The notes beneath the pieces are model-generated. The model had not been told where the DNA came from. It did no database searches and was given only the letters and a program-made list of their open reading frames with translations. Below, one piece after another: positions 6,463 to 12,691 of a DNA stretch of 12,691 nucleotides. The stretch comes from Oscillospiraceae bacterium (lineage in GTDB: Bacteria > Bacillota > Clostridia > Oscillospirales > Ruminococcaceae): assembly GCA_902798675.1 (NCBI GenBank), contig CADBXQ010000024.1, positions 13,314-26,004 on the forward strand, read 5' to 3'. Position numbers and translations under genes: made by a program. Position 1 is the first letter of the stretch. The number at the start of each line of letters is the position of its first letter.

Positions 6463-8060
6463 AGCGCCAGGCCGCTGTCGGTCACCGGGAATTTGTTCAC
6501 AATTTTTATAAAGTCGCTTTTTTGGCTGGATAATAACTCCTGCGCTCTGTGTATTAAATTTGGATCCAGGCCCATTTTTTGAGATATAGCAAACGCATTT
6601 GACTGCCCCGGAACCCCGATCAACAGATTATATGTTGGCGCTAAATGCTTTATGTCGAATTCAAAGCAAGCGTTTTCAACATCATCTTTTTCCAGAGCAT
6701 ACATTTTCAGTTCTGTGTAGTGAGTTGTTGCGATGAGGCGGGCATTTTTTGCGGATATGTTTTCAACAATTGCAACCGCCAAAGCTGCCCCCTCTTCAGG
6801 ATCGGTTCCGGAGCCAAGTTCGTCTATCAAAACAAGCGATTTGTCGTCAACATCTTGCAAAATTGAAACTATGTTGATCATGTGGGAAGAAAATGTGGAT
6901 AGGGAGTTTTCTATGCTTTGTCCATCGCCTATGTCGACTAATATATGACTGAAAACAGATATTTTACTCCCCTCGGAAACAGGTATCAAAAGTCCACACA
7001 TAACCATCAAAGTCAAAAGTCCAACTGTCTTTAAAGCAACCGTCTTGCCGCCAGTGTTCGGCCCTGTTATGATCAAACTCTTAAATTTCCCGCCCAGTTC
7101 AATATTTATTGGAACAACGAGTTTTTTATCTATAAGAGGATGGCGTGCATTTTTTAAATATATTTGACCATCATCGACTATTTCTGGCATAGTTGCATTT
7201 ATTTCGCAAGAAAACTTAGCTTTAGAAAATATTAGATCTAGTTGCAAAATGTTGATATAATTTTGTTTTATTGATTCTGAAAAATCCAAACACTTTGAAG
7301 TTAGGCCAGCCAAAATTCGGCTAATTTCCTCTTTTTCTTTAGCCAAAATCACTCTCAGCTCATTGTTAGCGCTAACGACATTTGAAGGCTCAATAAAAAC
7401 TGTCGATCCGCTTGAAGAAACGTCGTGAATCAGGCCGGGAATTTCATTTTTATATTCAATTTTAACCGGAACAACATATCTATTATCACGCATTGTGATT
7501 ATGTTGTCCTGCAAATATTTTTGCGAAGAGCCTTTGGTTAGGCCTTCAAGGATATCCCTGATTTTTTGCTGCTGCTTTCGAAAAGAATTTCTCAACGCTT
7601 TCAGCTTTGAACTCGCATCATCCGAAATTGTTTCATCAGACAAAATGCTTTTGAAAATTAACCTCTCCAGTTCATCATTAAGCGTCAAATTTTTAATATA
7701 ATCGGTTAAATATTTAAGTTCATTTGGGCTTTTTTTGAAAAAAGTCTTAAAAAATCGCGACTGACGAAAAACACGCCCAACATTCAACAGTTCGTGTAAA
7801 TTCATTGATATTCCAGCAGCGGCTCGGTTTAAACTTTCAAGCGGACTAAAAACCGCAACAAATTCTGGATTTCCAAATCGACACATCATAACAAAAGCCT
7901 CGTCCGTTTGCCCAACAAGTCGCTTAACATCAATTAAATTTGAAGACGGTTGCAAATTTTTGACAAGTTCCTTTGTTTCATCACAGTGAGCAAATTCAGA
8001 AACCATATTAAAAATTTTATCTAATTCTAACATTTCACAATATTTTTTAAAATTTTTCAT
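6426..8060 (-). CDS. mutS2: MutS2 N-terminal part: core and ATPase domains (gene interrupted)
   Basis: From ATG 8060 the frame follows MutS2 through its helical core and the whole MutS-type ATPase. Landmarks are Walker A GPNTGGKT (333-340), LVDIGDGQSIENSLSTFSSH (374-393), Walker B LVLIDELGSGTDP (409-421) and ATTHYTELK (444-452). Native sequence lasts to about residue 524 (SDFIKIVNKF, near 6489). The last 20 residues (PVTDSGLALPCG and onward) come from the foreign segment, ending at TAA 6426. The product would therefore be a 544-residue MutS2 without its Smr nuclease and most of its second coiled coil; normal MutS2 has about 785. AGGTGA (8072-8067) serves as ribosome site six bases before ATG and includes the stop codon of the recO tail frame. 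Confidence 0.9.
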   Translation of the reverse strand: MKNFKKYCEMLELDKIFNMVSEFAHCDETKELVKNLQPSSNLIDVKRLVGQTDEAFVMMCRFGNPEFVAVFSPLESLNRAAAGISMNLHELLNVGRVFRQSRFFKTFFKKSPNELKYLTDYIKNLTLNDELERLIFKSILSDETISDDASSKLKALRNSFRKQQQKIRDILEGLTKGSSQKYLQDNIITMRDNRYVVPVKIEYKNEIPGLIHDVSSSGSTVFIEPSNVVSANNELRVILAKEKEEISRILAGLTSKCLDFSESIKQNYINILQLDLIFSKAKFSCEINATMPEIVDDGQIYLKNARHPLIDKKLVVPINIELGGKFKSLIITGPNTGGKTVALKTVGLLTLMVMCGLLIPVSEGSKISVFSHILVDIGDGQSIENSLSTFSSHMINIVSILQDVDDKSLVLIDELGSGTDPEEGAALAVAIVENISAKNARLIATTHYTELKMYALEKDDVENACFEFDIKHLAPTYNLLIGVPGQSNAFAISQKMGLDPNLIHRAQELLSSQKSDFIKIVNKFPVTDSGLALPCGASCRWSGE

Positions 8061-8066
8061 TATGCT

Positions 8067-8231
8067 TCACCTAAATTCTTCATTAAATTGGTGATAAATT
8101 TTTAAAGTTGAAAGTTCTTTTTCGGTAAAAATCAAGACGGTTTTTTCTGTTAAACTTGAAAGATATTCTAATTGATCAGGCTTAATCTTAAATTTAAAAA
8201 TATCTTTGTCATCTTTATATATATATATCAT
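8067..8231 (-). CDS. recO: RecO C-terminal tail in the shifted frame (54 codons)
   Basis: This frame lies one step over from recO, overlapping it from 8215 to 8231. It reads MIYIYKDDKDIFKFKIKPDQ and ends STLKIYHQFNEEFR. It resembles the end of clostridial RecO proteins: IFKFKI, then a helix with LEYLSSLTEK, then E-x-LSTLKIY, like the usual sL.fy ending. No ribosome site precedes the ATG at 8231, and the frame stops exactly inside the mutS2 ribosome site. I read it as the displaced last 50 residues of RecO rather than a separate small gene, although a coupled small protein cannot be excluded. Confidence 0.65.
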   Translation of the reverse strand: MIYIYKDDKDIFKFKIKPDQLEYLSSLTEKTVLIFTEKELSTLKIYHQFNEEFR

Positions 8232-8787
8232 ACTTTTGGTTAATATTTTCCAAACAGTCCGAACATATCAACTCGCCTCGAAAAGGAACATAAAACATCG
8301 TTTCTTTTTCATAGTTGCAACAAATTTTACACCCAACCAAATTGGGCATGTATCCAGACAAAGACAAAAGCCTAAGCTCAAAAACACATTTTATAAAATC
8401 ATGACTATATATATTTTTTTCTAGAAGCCACAAAGAATTTAGCAACAAATTTAGATGCCGGAGGGCCCGTTGCTTGGACGGGACAAACAAATATGTAAGT
8501 TCACAAAAATATTGCGCAAGTGCTAATTTTTTCGGACAATATCTTAAATTAAAAAACGATTCTATTATTTCAGCCGAATCCACGATATATCCATGATTTC
8601 CGTCAAAGATATCAAAATAATAATAACCCAAAACATTAATATTTCTACTAATATTTTTGTTCATTTTGCCGAAAATTCGAAGTTTAGCATCGATGATTCC
8701 TTTTTGCGAGGTCAATAAAGTTAAATATTTTTGTTCACCTATAGATTTTTTTTGCTTCAGAACTATCCCTGCAATTTTTAAATGCAT
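8215..8787 (-). CDS. recO: DNA repair protein RecO, frameshifted near its C-terminus
   Basis: RecO helps load RecA on single-stranded DNA with RecF and RecR. The N-terminus (MHLKIAGIVLKQKKSIGEQK) is the normal OB-fold start, followed by the helical middle and a zinc-finger region with CKIC (about 152-155) and ICSDC (about 174-178). The frame then stops after 190 residues, against about 240-250 in the family. The stop (8215-8217) is at the end of an (AT)6 run. With seven AT units the frame would pass into the tail at 8067 and give a 240-residue protein. GGGAG lies seven bases before the ATG at 8787, and the first 53 bases overlap yqzL. The shift could be a real mutation, a reversible slippage switch, tolerated slippage in expression, or a sequencing error. 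Confidence 0.9.
   Translation of the reverse strand: MHLKIAGIVLKQKKSIGEQKYLTLLTSQKGIIDAKLRIFGKMNKNISRNINVLGYYYFDIFDGNHGYIVDSAEIIESFFNLRYCPKKLALAQYFCELTYLFVPSKQRALRHLNLLLNSLWLLEKNIYSHDFIKCVFELRLLSLSGYMPNLVGCKICCNYEKETMFYVPFRGELICSDCLENINQKYDIYI
8217..8228. repeat. (AT)6 dinucleotide run at the recO frameshift
   Basis: Twelve bases of perfect AT repeat, flanked on the coding (minus) strand by G before and AAAG after. A change of one unit moves recO between a frame that stops at 8215 and one that reads on to 8067. Such runs are prone to replication slippage. Confidence 0.9.
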
Positions 8788-8881
8788 CTTTTTTCTCCCG
8801 TCTCGTTTTAGAATAACGTAAATAATCCTCTATTCGCCCGGTTTTTTCGAAAATTTTCCACTCCTTATCTTCCCTCTCCAA
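8735..8881 (-). CDS. yqzL: YqzL-family small protein between era and recO
   Basis: A 48-codon frame starts at TTG 8879-8881 and stops at TGA 8735-8737. The core EWKIFEKTGRIEDYL (residues 7-21) matches the WKxFExTGxIxxYL pattern of YqzL, a small protein of unknown function encoded between era and recO in B. subtilis and other Firmicutes, and its place here is the same. GGGAGAG (8889-8895) lies seven bases before TTG. Its last 53 bases overlap the start of recO, so the two are probably translated together. The C-terminal third is basic (KTRREKKDAFK). It is easily missed because of its length, overlap and TTG start. An inverted repeat (8885-8921) could cover its ribosome site. Confidence 0.8.
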   Translation of the reverse strand: MEREDKEWKIFEKTGRIEDYLRYSKTRREKKDAFKNCRDSSEAKKIYR

Positions 8882-8884
8882 AGC

Positions 8885-8921
8885 TCATCTCTCCCTTAAA
8901 AATATTATTAACAAGAGATGA
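8885..8921. repeat. 8-bp inverted repeat upstream of yqzL
   Basis: TCATCTCT (8885-8892) and AGAGATGA (8914-8921) are perfect complements around a 21-base loop. On the minus strand the second arm covers the AGAG end of the yqzL ribosome site. On the plus strand the hairpin is followed by seven T (8922-8928), so it resembles a weak terminator for antisense transcripts. Confidence 0.45.
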
Positions 8922-8972
8922 TTTTTTTATACTCAAAAAGCTGTAATGCGAATCTGAAATTTAAAAAACAAT

Positions 8973-9869
8973 TCAATTATTAGCGTTTAGTCCTAAAATT
9001 TTCAAATAGTTGTCTTTATTTTTCCAATCATCCTTAACTTTAACCCAACATTTCAAATTTACCCTGCATTTAAAGAAATTTTCCATATCCAGTCTCGCTT
9101 GGGTTGCAATTTTTTTGAGCATTTTCCCATTTTTTCCAATTATCATGCCTTTATGATTTGGCCTTAAACAATATATTAAGCAGTCTATGTTTAAAATATT
9201 ACCTGTCTCTCTAATTTTTTCGGTCAAGACCGCTGTCCCGTGGGGAATTTCTTCACGCATATTTGTCAGCAATTTTTCTCGCAAAATTTCTGCAGCAATA
9301 AAATGTTCAGACCGATCCGTGACCATATCATCAGGAAAAAAATGATTGCTATAAATCAAATATTTTCGAATTTCTTGCATTAAATCTTCCAGCCCATCTT
9401 TAAACAAAGCTGATACCAAAAAAGTTGATTTGAATTCATATATATTATTATATTTTGAAATAATATCCATTAATTCGATTTTATTTGAAATCAAGTCTAT
9501 TTTATTTATCACTAAAATCACAGGTATTTGACTATGTTGAAAATTACTGATAAAATGAGTTTCTGCTTTAGATATTTTATCATTTGGTTCAACAACCATC
9601 ACAATTAAATCAACCGAACTGACGCTATCTTTAACAGTTTTAACCATGTTTTGCCCCAATTTATCTTTAGCGTGAAATAAACCAGGAGTGTCTAAAAAAA
9701 CATACTGATCAAGATTTTTAGTTAAAACACCGAAAATTCTATTCCTTGTTGTTTGAGGTTTTTTTGAGACTATTGTTATTTTTTTTCCAACCAAAGCATT
9801 AATCAGCGAAGATTTTCCAACATTTGGCTTTCCAACAACAGCAACAAAAACAGTTCTACTATTTTCCAT
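8973..9869 (-). CDS. era: GTPase Era (30S ribosome maturation)
   Basis: Era is a GTPase that binds the 3' end of 16S rRNA and assists 30S assembly at the membrane or cytosol. The G motifs are all present: G1 GKPNVGKS (13-20), G2 within PQTTRNR (38-44), G3 DTPG (60-63), G4 NKID (122-125) and G5 SAL (around residue 153). The C-terminal KH domain carries GMIIGKNGKMLKKIATQARL. The protein has 298 residues, normal for Era. Three starts are possible: GTG 9878, ATG 9875 and ATG 9869. I chose 9869 because MENSRTVFVAVVGKPNVGK is the usual N-terminus and GAG (9882-9880) is ten bases away; the ribosome site is weak for all. It starts about 30 bases after dgkA ends, in the same direction. Confidence 0.96.
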   Translation of the reverse strand: MENSRTVFVAVVGKPNVGKSSLINALVGKKITIVSKKPQTTRNRIFGVLTKNLDQYVFLDTPGLFHAKDKLGQNMVKTVKDSVSSVDLIVMVVEPNDKISKAETHFISNFQHSQIPVILVINKIDLISNKIELMDIISKYNNIYEFKSTFLVSALFKDGLEDLMQEIRKYLIYSNHFFPDDMVTDRSEHFIAAEILREKLLTNMREEIPHGTAVLTEKIRETGNILNIDCLIYCLRPNHKGMIIGKNGKMLKKIATQARLDMENFFKCRVNLKCWVKVKDDWKNKDNYLKILGLNANN

Positions 9870-9898
9870 AAACATCACGCTCTATTAAAAATATATTA

Positions 9899-10441
9899 CT
9901 AAATATTGTTTTTCTTTTCTGGTTTATATATTTTAACCTTGCCAATCTTCTCTGATTTTTTCGGCAGTTTGATCTTAAAGCCTTTAAAAACAAAAACCAA
10001 CCCGCCAATAATGGAAACAAAAAACAAAATAATTAACAAAGGGTTGTCAAATATTTTCGAAAAAGCTGAAAATATTCGTTCAGTTTGTAAAAATATGCAC
10101 AATCCAACAACAACAGAAACAGCAGCCGCAACCAAAACCGCGCCTGCGGAAACGTCTTTAGCAATCCTTGCCAAAGTGTGATATGTTGGGGAGCCCAAGT
10201 TAACAAGCGTCTCTATGGATGTGTTTATCATTTCACACATCAAAACCAAGCCTATTGTAAAAAATAGCAATCCATACTCCATTCTGCTGAGTTCGCATAT
10301 CGTCGAAAATAACAAAACATTCGCAGCAACAGCAATATGCACCCTCATATTTCGCTCATTACCTACGCAATATAAAACTCCTCGAATTGCGTAGACAAAG
10401 CTTTTTCTCAAGCTGCGAAACTCGCTCCAACTAATCTTCAT
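9899..10441 (-). CDS. dgkA: Diacylglycerol/undecaprenol kinase family membrane protein
   Basis: A small integral membrane kinase; in Gram-positives this family phosphorylates undecaprenol, recycling the cell-wall lipid carrier. Hydrophobic helices cover about 33-50, 55-75 and 98-118, and an additional one at 134-153 precedes a basic tail rich in lysine. The catalytic region is CEMINTSIETLVNLGSPTYH (69-88) followed by ARIAKD (91-96), with E70, N73, E77, K95 and D96 in their expected places. N81 stands where the family usually has Asp (NTAIExxVD). ATG 10441 (MKISWSEFRSLRKSF) is preferred over the ATG at 10456, and overlaps the ybeY stop by 11 bases, implying coupled translation. The length is 180 residues, longer than the common 120-140 because of the extra C-terminal helix and tail. 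Confidence 0.9.
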   Translation of the reverse strand: MKISWSEFRSLRKSFVYAIRGVLYCVGNERNMRVHIAVAANVLLFSTICELSRMEYGLLFFTIGLVLMCEMINTSIETLVNLGSPTYHTLARIAKDVSAGAVLVAAAVSVVVGLCIFLQTERIFSAFSKIFDNPLLIILFFVSIIGGLVFVFKGFKIKLPKKSEKIGKVKIYKPEKKNNI

Positions 10442-10937
10442 GACCAAATGCTGCATATGTGACGCTTCGGTTTAGGCCAATTTGGCTCAAAATCATTTCT
10501 TCCTTTTCTCGCATACGAACCTCCTCAAATCCGCCGTTTTCATGATTATAGTTCAGTAGATGCAGCATAGAATGAACCGACAAATACGCTAATTCTCGCT
10601 GCAAAGAGTGGTTATTTTCTCGAGCTTGCTTAACAGCTTTTTCAAAAGAAATCACAATATCCCCAAGTATCGCCACTCCATCTCCACTATATGTATAATT
10701 TTTTCCGTCATATGTTGGAAATGAGAGGACATCTGTTGCGGCGTCTTTTTGTCTATATTTGAAATTTAAATCTCGTATTTGTCTATTATCTATGAAAAAA
10801 ACGCTTATTTCAGCATCGTCTCTAAAATTTTCTAGTTGTAAAACGGCCCTGCAAGAACGCTTTATCAAAAATCTAACACCACTCGGTATTTTACAAATAT
10901 CTTGATTATTTTTGATTAAAACCTTAATTTTTCCCAA
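10431..10937 (-). CDS. ybeY: Endoribonuclease YbeY (16S rRNA maturation)
   Basis: YbeY is a zinc-dependent endoribonuclease involved in 16S rRNA 3' processing and ribosome quality control. The 168-residue protein shows ISVFFIDNRQIRDLNFKYRQ, then DAATDVLSFP (65-74), the family hallmark, and GDIVIS (92-97). The metal site is HSMLHLLNYNH with H122, H126 and H132. The three histidines are kept, while the usual HGxLHLxGYDH has Ser, Asn and Asn in place of Gly, Gly and Asp. The start is TTG at 10937, with GGGGAAG five bases upstream. It sits directly between phoH and dgkA, the usual neighbourhood, and overlaps dgkA. Confidence 0.93.
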   Translation of the reverse strand: MGKIKVLIKNNQDICKIPSGVRFLIKRSCRAVLQLENFRDDAEISVFFIDNRQIRDLNFKYRQKDAATDVLSFPTYDGKNYTYSGDGVAILGDIVISFEKAVKQARENNHSLQRELAYLSVHSMLHLLNYNHENGGFEEVRMREKEEMILSQIGLNRSVTYAAFGHED

Positions 10938-10989
10938 CTTCGCTTCCCCACTTTTCGGTTATATATATTTTCAAATATCAACATTTATT

Positions 10990-11943
10990 TTATATAGAAT
11001 CGTAATTATTATACGCCTCGATAATATCTTTAACTAATTTATGCCTGACGACATCTCTTTTGTCAAATCTAACAAATTCAATGCCATCTATCCCTTTCAA
11101 AATTTTACTCGCCTCAACCAGGCCGGACTTTTTATTTTTGGGCAAATCAACTTGCGTAATATCGCCGGTGATAACAACTTTCGAGCCGAATCCAAGCCTG
11201 GTTAAAAACATTTTCATCTGCTCGGGCGTTGTGTTTTGGGCTTCATCCAAAATTATAAAACTGTTATTTAAAGTTCGTCCACGCATATACGCTAAAGGAG
11301 CGATTTCTATGTTTTTTTGCTGCATATTCTTGCTAAAACCATTCACTCCGACTATATCAAACAACGCGTCATAAAGCGGCCTGAGATATGGATCAATCTT
11401 GCTTTGCAAATCCCCCGGCAAAAAGCCCAAACTCTCCCCGACTTCAACAGCGGGCCTGGTCAAAACAATCCTGTCAACACGGCGAAATTTCAAAGCTTTG
11501 GCCGCCAGCGCAACGGAAATATATGTCTTTCCTGTCCCCGCAGGCCCAATTCCAAACGTCACGACACTATTTTCTATCGAATCAATATATTTTTTTTGAG
11601 CAGCCGTTTTTGCAACTATCGAACGTCCATTTTCGGTTATGAAAACGCACTCATTAAAGGGTTTTTCAATTATATCTGATTTTTTATTTTCAACTTGAGA
11701 TATAATATATAATATCTTTTGATCATCTAAAATTTCTTGATTTTTAAGACAATATATCATGGCATCGATAATTTTTTTAACAGAAGAAACATCTTCGGGT
11801 TCGCCATATATTTTTATATCACTTCCCCTGTTAATTATTTTAACATCGAAATTCTTTTGAATTAATTTAATATTACTATCAAAACTACCAAACAAATCAA
11901 AAATGTTTTGAATTTCATCTGCATTGATAGATTGTTCATACAT
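10990..11943 (-). CDS. phoH: PhoH-like ATPase
   Basis: A PhoH/YbeZ-family protein, a predicted RNA-associated ATPase commonly encoded next to ybeY and thought to act with it. The 317 residues begin with a small KH-like N-terminal region (NIKLIQKNFDVKIINRGSDI, 24-43), followed by the P-loop ATPase: Walker A GPAGTGKT (133-140), LTRPAVEVGESLGFLPGD (161-178) and Walker B FIILDEAQNTTP (229-240). Sensor-like TGDITQVDLP follows. ATG 11943 (MYEQSINADEIQN) is chosen; GGAGG lies about 13 bases upstream, slightly far. A TTG at 11970 is in frame but would put that GGAGG inside the gene. It is probably the first gene of the phoH-ybeY-dgkA-era-yqzL-recO-mutS2 unit. The HD-domain gene (yqfF/pgpH) found after phoH in Bacillus is missing here. 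Confidence 0.95.
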   Translation of the reverse strand: MYEQSINADEIQNIFDLFGSFDSNIKLIQKNFDVKIINRGSDIKIYGEPEDVSSVKKIIDAMIYCLKNQEILDDQKILYIISQVENKKSDIIEKPFNECVFITENGRSIVAKTAAQKKYIDSIENSVVTFGIGPAGTGKTYISVALAAKALKFRRVDRIVLTRPAVEVGESLGFLPGDLQSKIDPYLRPLYDALFDIVGVNGFSKNMQQKNIEIAPLAYMRGRTLNNSFIILDEAQNTTPEQMKMFLTRLGFGSKVVITGDITQVDLPKNKKSGLVEASKILKGIDGIEFVRFDKRDVVRHKLVKDIIEAYNNYDSI

Positions 11944-12021
11944 ATAAATTAATATTCCTCCAATTATCAAATTTAAGACAATATTAATAAAAAAACGAAA
12001 AACATCCCCCTGTCAAACCAG

Positions 12022-12041
12022 CCAGGAACATTATATCACAA
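12022..12041 (-). promoter_or_regulatory. Extended -10 promoter before phoH
   Basis: The minus strand reads TTGTGATATAATGTTCCTGG: an extended -10 (TG-A-TATAAT, hexamer 12030-12035), with no clear -35. It lies about 87 bases before the phoH ATG and about 55 bases after the yqfD stop, so it can start the phoH-to-mutS2 unit independently of yqfD. Nineteen of 20 bases match 1102-1121. Confidence 0.6.
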
Positions 12042-12095
12042 AATTTCAAAAAATAAAACTTTTTTGCAGATAATTGTGGAAATTGCACAAAAAAA

Positions 12096-12691
12096 TTATT
12101 GCATTTGGATTGGATGTTTTTCATCTATTCTTTGCTCAACATTGATTTTTGCCTTTAAAATAAGCTCAGAATCGCTTTCTTCAAAGATGTAACTTCGACT
12201 TATTATTTTGCTGCCAGCAAGCTCTTTAAGCTCCCATTTTTGCTGATCATTTGCAAGCATTCGCCTGATTTGTTCAAAATCACCATCAACATCAGTTTCA
12301 TCATATATATCATAAATATTATTTTGCACAAAAATCGGCAGTCTTATTCCAAATAATTCAACAGGTTCTAAACTTTCTTCGGATTTAACCGCATTTTCTT
12401 TAATTCGCTGAAAATCCATTGGAATTTTAAAGCAAAATAATAATAGGTTCTTTTTATTTTGTCTAGTTCCGGTTTTTTGAGATCTAGTAATAAATTTTTG
12501 ACATCTAATTTCGTTATTTCTTTCAACTTTAGCTATAATTTTAGCATCTGCATGGGAATATATGACTTCATCGCTGTTTTCAATTTCTTGTATTCCGCTG
12601 ACTAAAAGTTGATTTTTTGTCACAAAATCCCCCGCTTCAACCAAAGAAAATCCGCTGTATGGCTCAACGGAGATGATTTCACCATCAAAAG
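12096..12691 (-). CDS. yqfD: Sporulation protein YqfD (partial, N-terminus off the right edge)
   Basis: The frame is open to the window edge and ends at 12096, so about 198 C-terminal codons are seen; family members are usually close to 400 residues. The first visible residues FDGEIISVEPYSGFSLVEAGD, then FVTKNQLLVSGIQE, match the GxIxxxxxxxGxxxVxxGDxVxKGxxLVSG pattern that follows the membrane segments in YqfD. Towards the end come LPIFVQNNIYDIYDE and a helix with FEQIRRMLANDQQKW. YqfD is the partner of stage IV sporulation function in clostridia and Bacillus; its biochemical role is not settled. Position directly before phoH is conserved in Bacillus (yqfC-yqfD-phoH). TTG at 12644 could start a shorter frame, but the homology runs past it, so it is an internal codon. 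Confidence 0.85.
   Translation of the reverse strand, partial: FDGEIISVEPYSGFSLVEAGDFVTKNQLLVSGIQEIENSDEVIYSHADAKIIAKVERNNEIRCQKFITRSQKTGTRQNKKNLLLFCFKIPMDFQRIKENAVKSEESLEPVELFGIRLPIFVQNNIYDIYDETDVDGDFEQIRRMLANDQQKWELKELAGSKIISRSYIFEESDSELILKAKINVEQRIDEKHPIQMQ

Larger units (their letters stand above)
6291..6489. other. Foreign GC-rich segment inside mutS2 (chimera or replacement)
   Basis: About 200 bases between the two halves of mutS2 have quite different composition. I count 113 G/C in the 180 bases 6301-6480 (63%), against roughly a third in neighbouring genes. On the minus strand it encodes the start of an unrelated ATPase gene (6415 downwards). Upstream of that is the tail of another frame ending TAA at 6426-6428, where almost every third codon base is G or C. 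The native coiled coil, which should be some 50-70 residues longer here, is absent, so DNA has been exchanged rather than simply inserted. No terminal inverted repeats, target duplication or transposase are visible. Exact junctions are uncertain by several bases. Confidence 0.8.

Noticed and set aside
6272..6511. 79-codon plus-strand frame across the mutS2 gap
   Set aside because: It is the antisense of the GC-rich foreign segment plus both MutS2 edges and does not resemble a protein family.
8206..8424. 72-codon plus-strand frame antisense to recO
   Set aside because: A shadow of recO; low-complexity start in the AT repeat, no ribosome site.
12060..12095. Hairpin TTGTG/CACAA after yqfD as a terminator
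   Set aside because: Five-base stem; the A/T run is on the wrong side for minus-strand transcription.

Overview
The window looks like chromosomal DNA from an AT-rich, endospore-forming member of the Clostridia (Firmicutes), possibly from a metagenome bin. The reasons are low G+C, Shine-Dalgarno sites of the GGAG type, frequent GTG and TTG starts, a clostridial-type TyrS and endonuclease III, and two sporulation-associated proteins (YunB, YqfD). The species cannot be named from the sequence.

Left part (1-5618). A GT4 glycosyltransferase runs off the left edge on the minus strand. An 825-base gap follows, part of which (about 1340-1632) is richer in G+C and in hairpins than its surroundings and is unexplained. 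Then come tyrS (+) with a very good sigma-A promoter, trxB (-), nth (+) and yunB (+). trxB and nth diverge from a shared 157-base spacer.

Right part (5649-12691, all minus). This is the classical Firmicutes gene chain yqfD, phoH, ybeY, dgkA, era, yqzL, recO, followed by mutS2. It links sporulation (YqfD), ribosome maturation (YbeY, Era), lipid-carrier recycling (DgkA) and DNA/ribosome maintenance (RecO, MutS2). A promoter in front of phoH probably drives phoH to mutS2. That promoter shares 19 of 20 bases with the one in front of the glycosyltransferase. yqzL (8735-8881) is a 48-codon TTG-start gene overlapping recO.

Two genes in this chain are broken as given. (1) recO stops at codon 191 inside an (AT)6 run. 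One extra AT unit would fuse it to the next frame and give a 240-residue protein, the normal RecO size. (2) mutS2 has its ATPase half and its Smr half separated by about 200 bases of roughly 63% G+C DNA. That DNA carries the start of an ABC/ECF-type ATPase gene from a clearly different base-composition background. It replaces the coiled-coil part of MutS2. This is either an assembly or gap-filling chimera or a real replacement, and only reads across the junctions can decide.

I saw no tRNA, rRNA, CRISPR array, transposase or convincing rho-independent terminator for the annotated genes. I found no clearly new multi-gene system. The most informative signals are the two gene disruptions, the repeated promoter module and the structured intergenic region.
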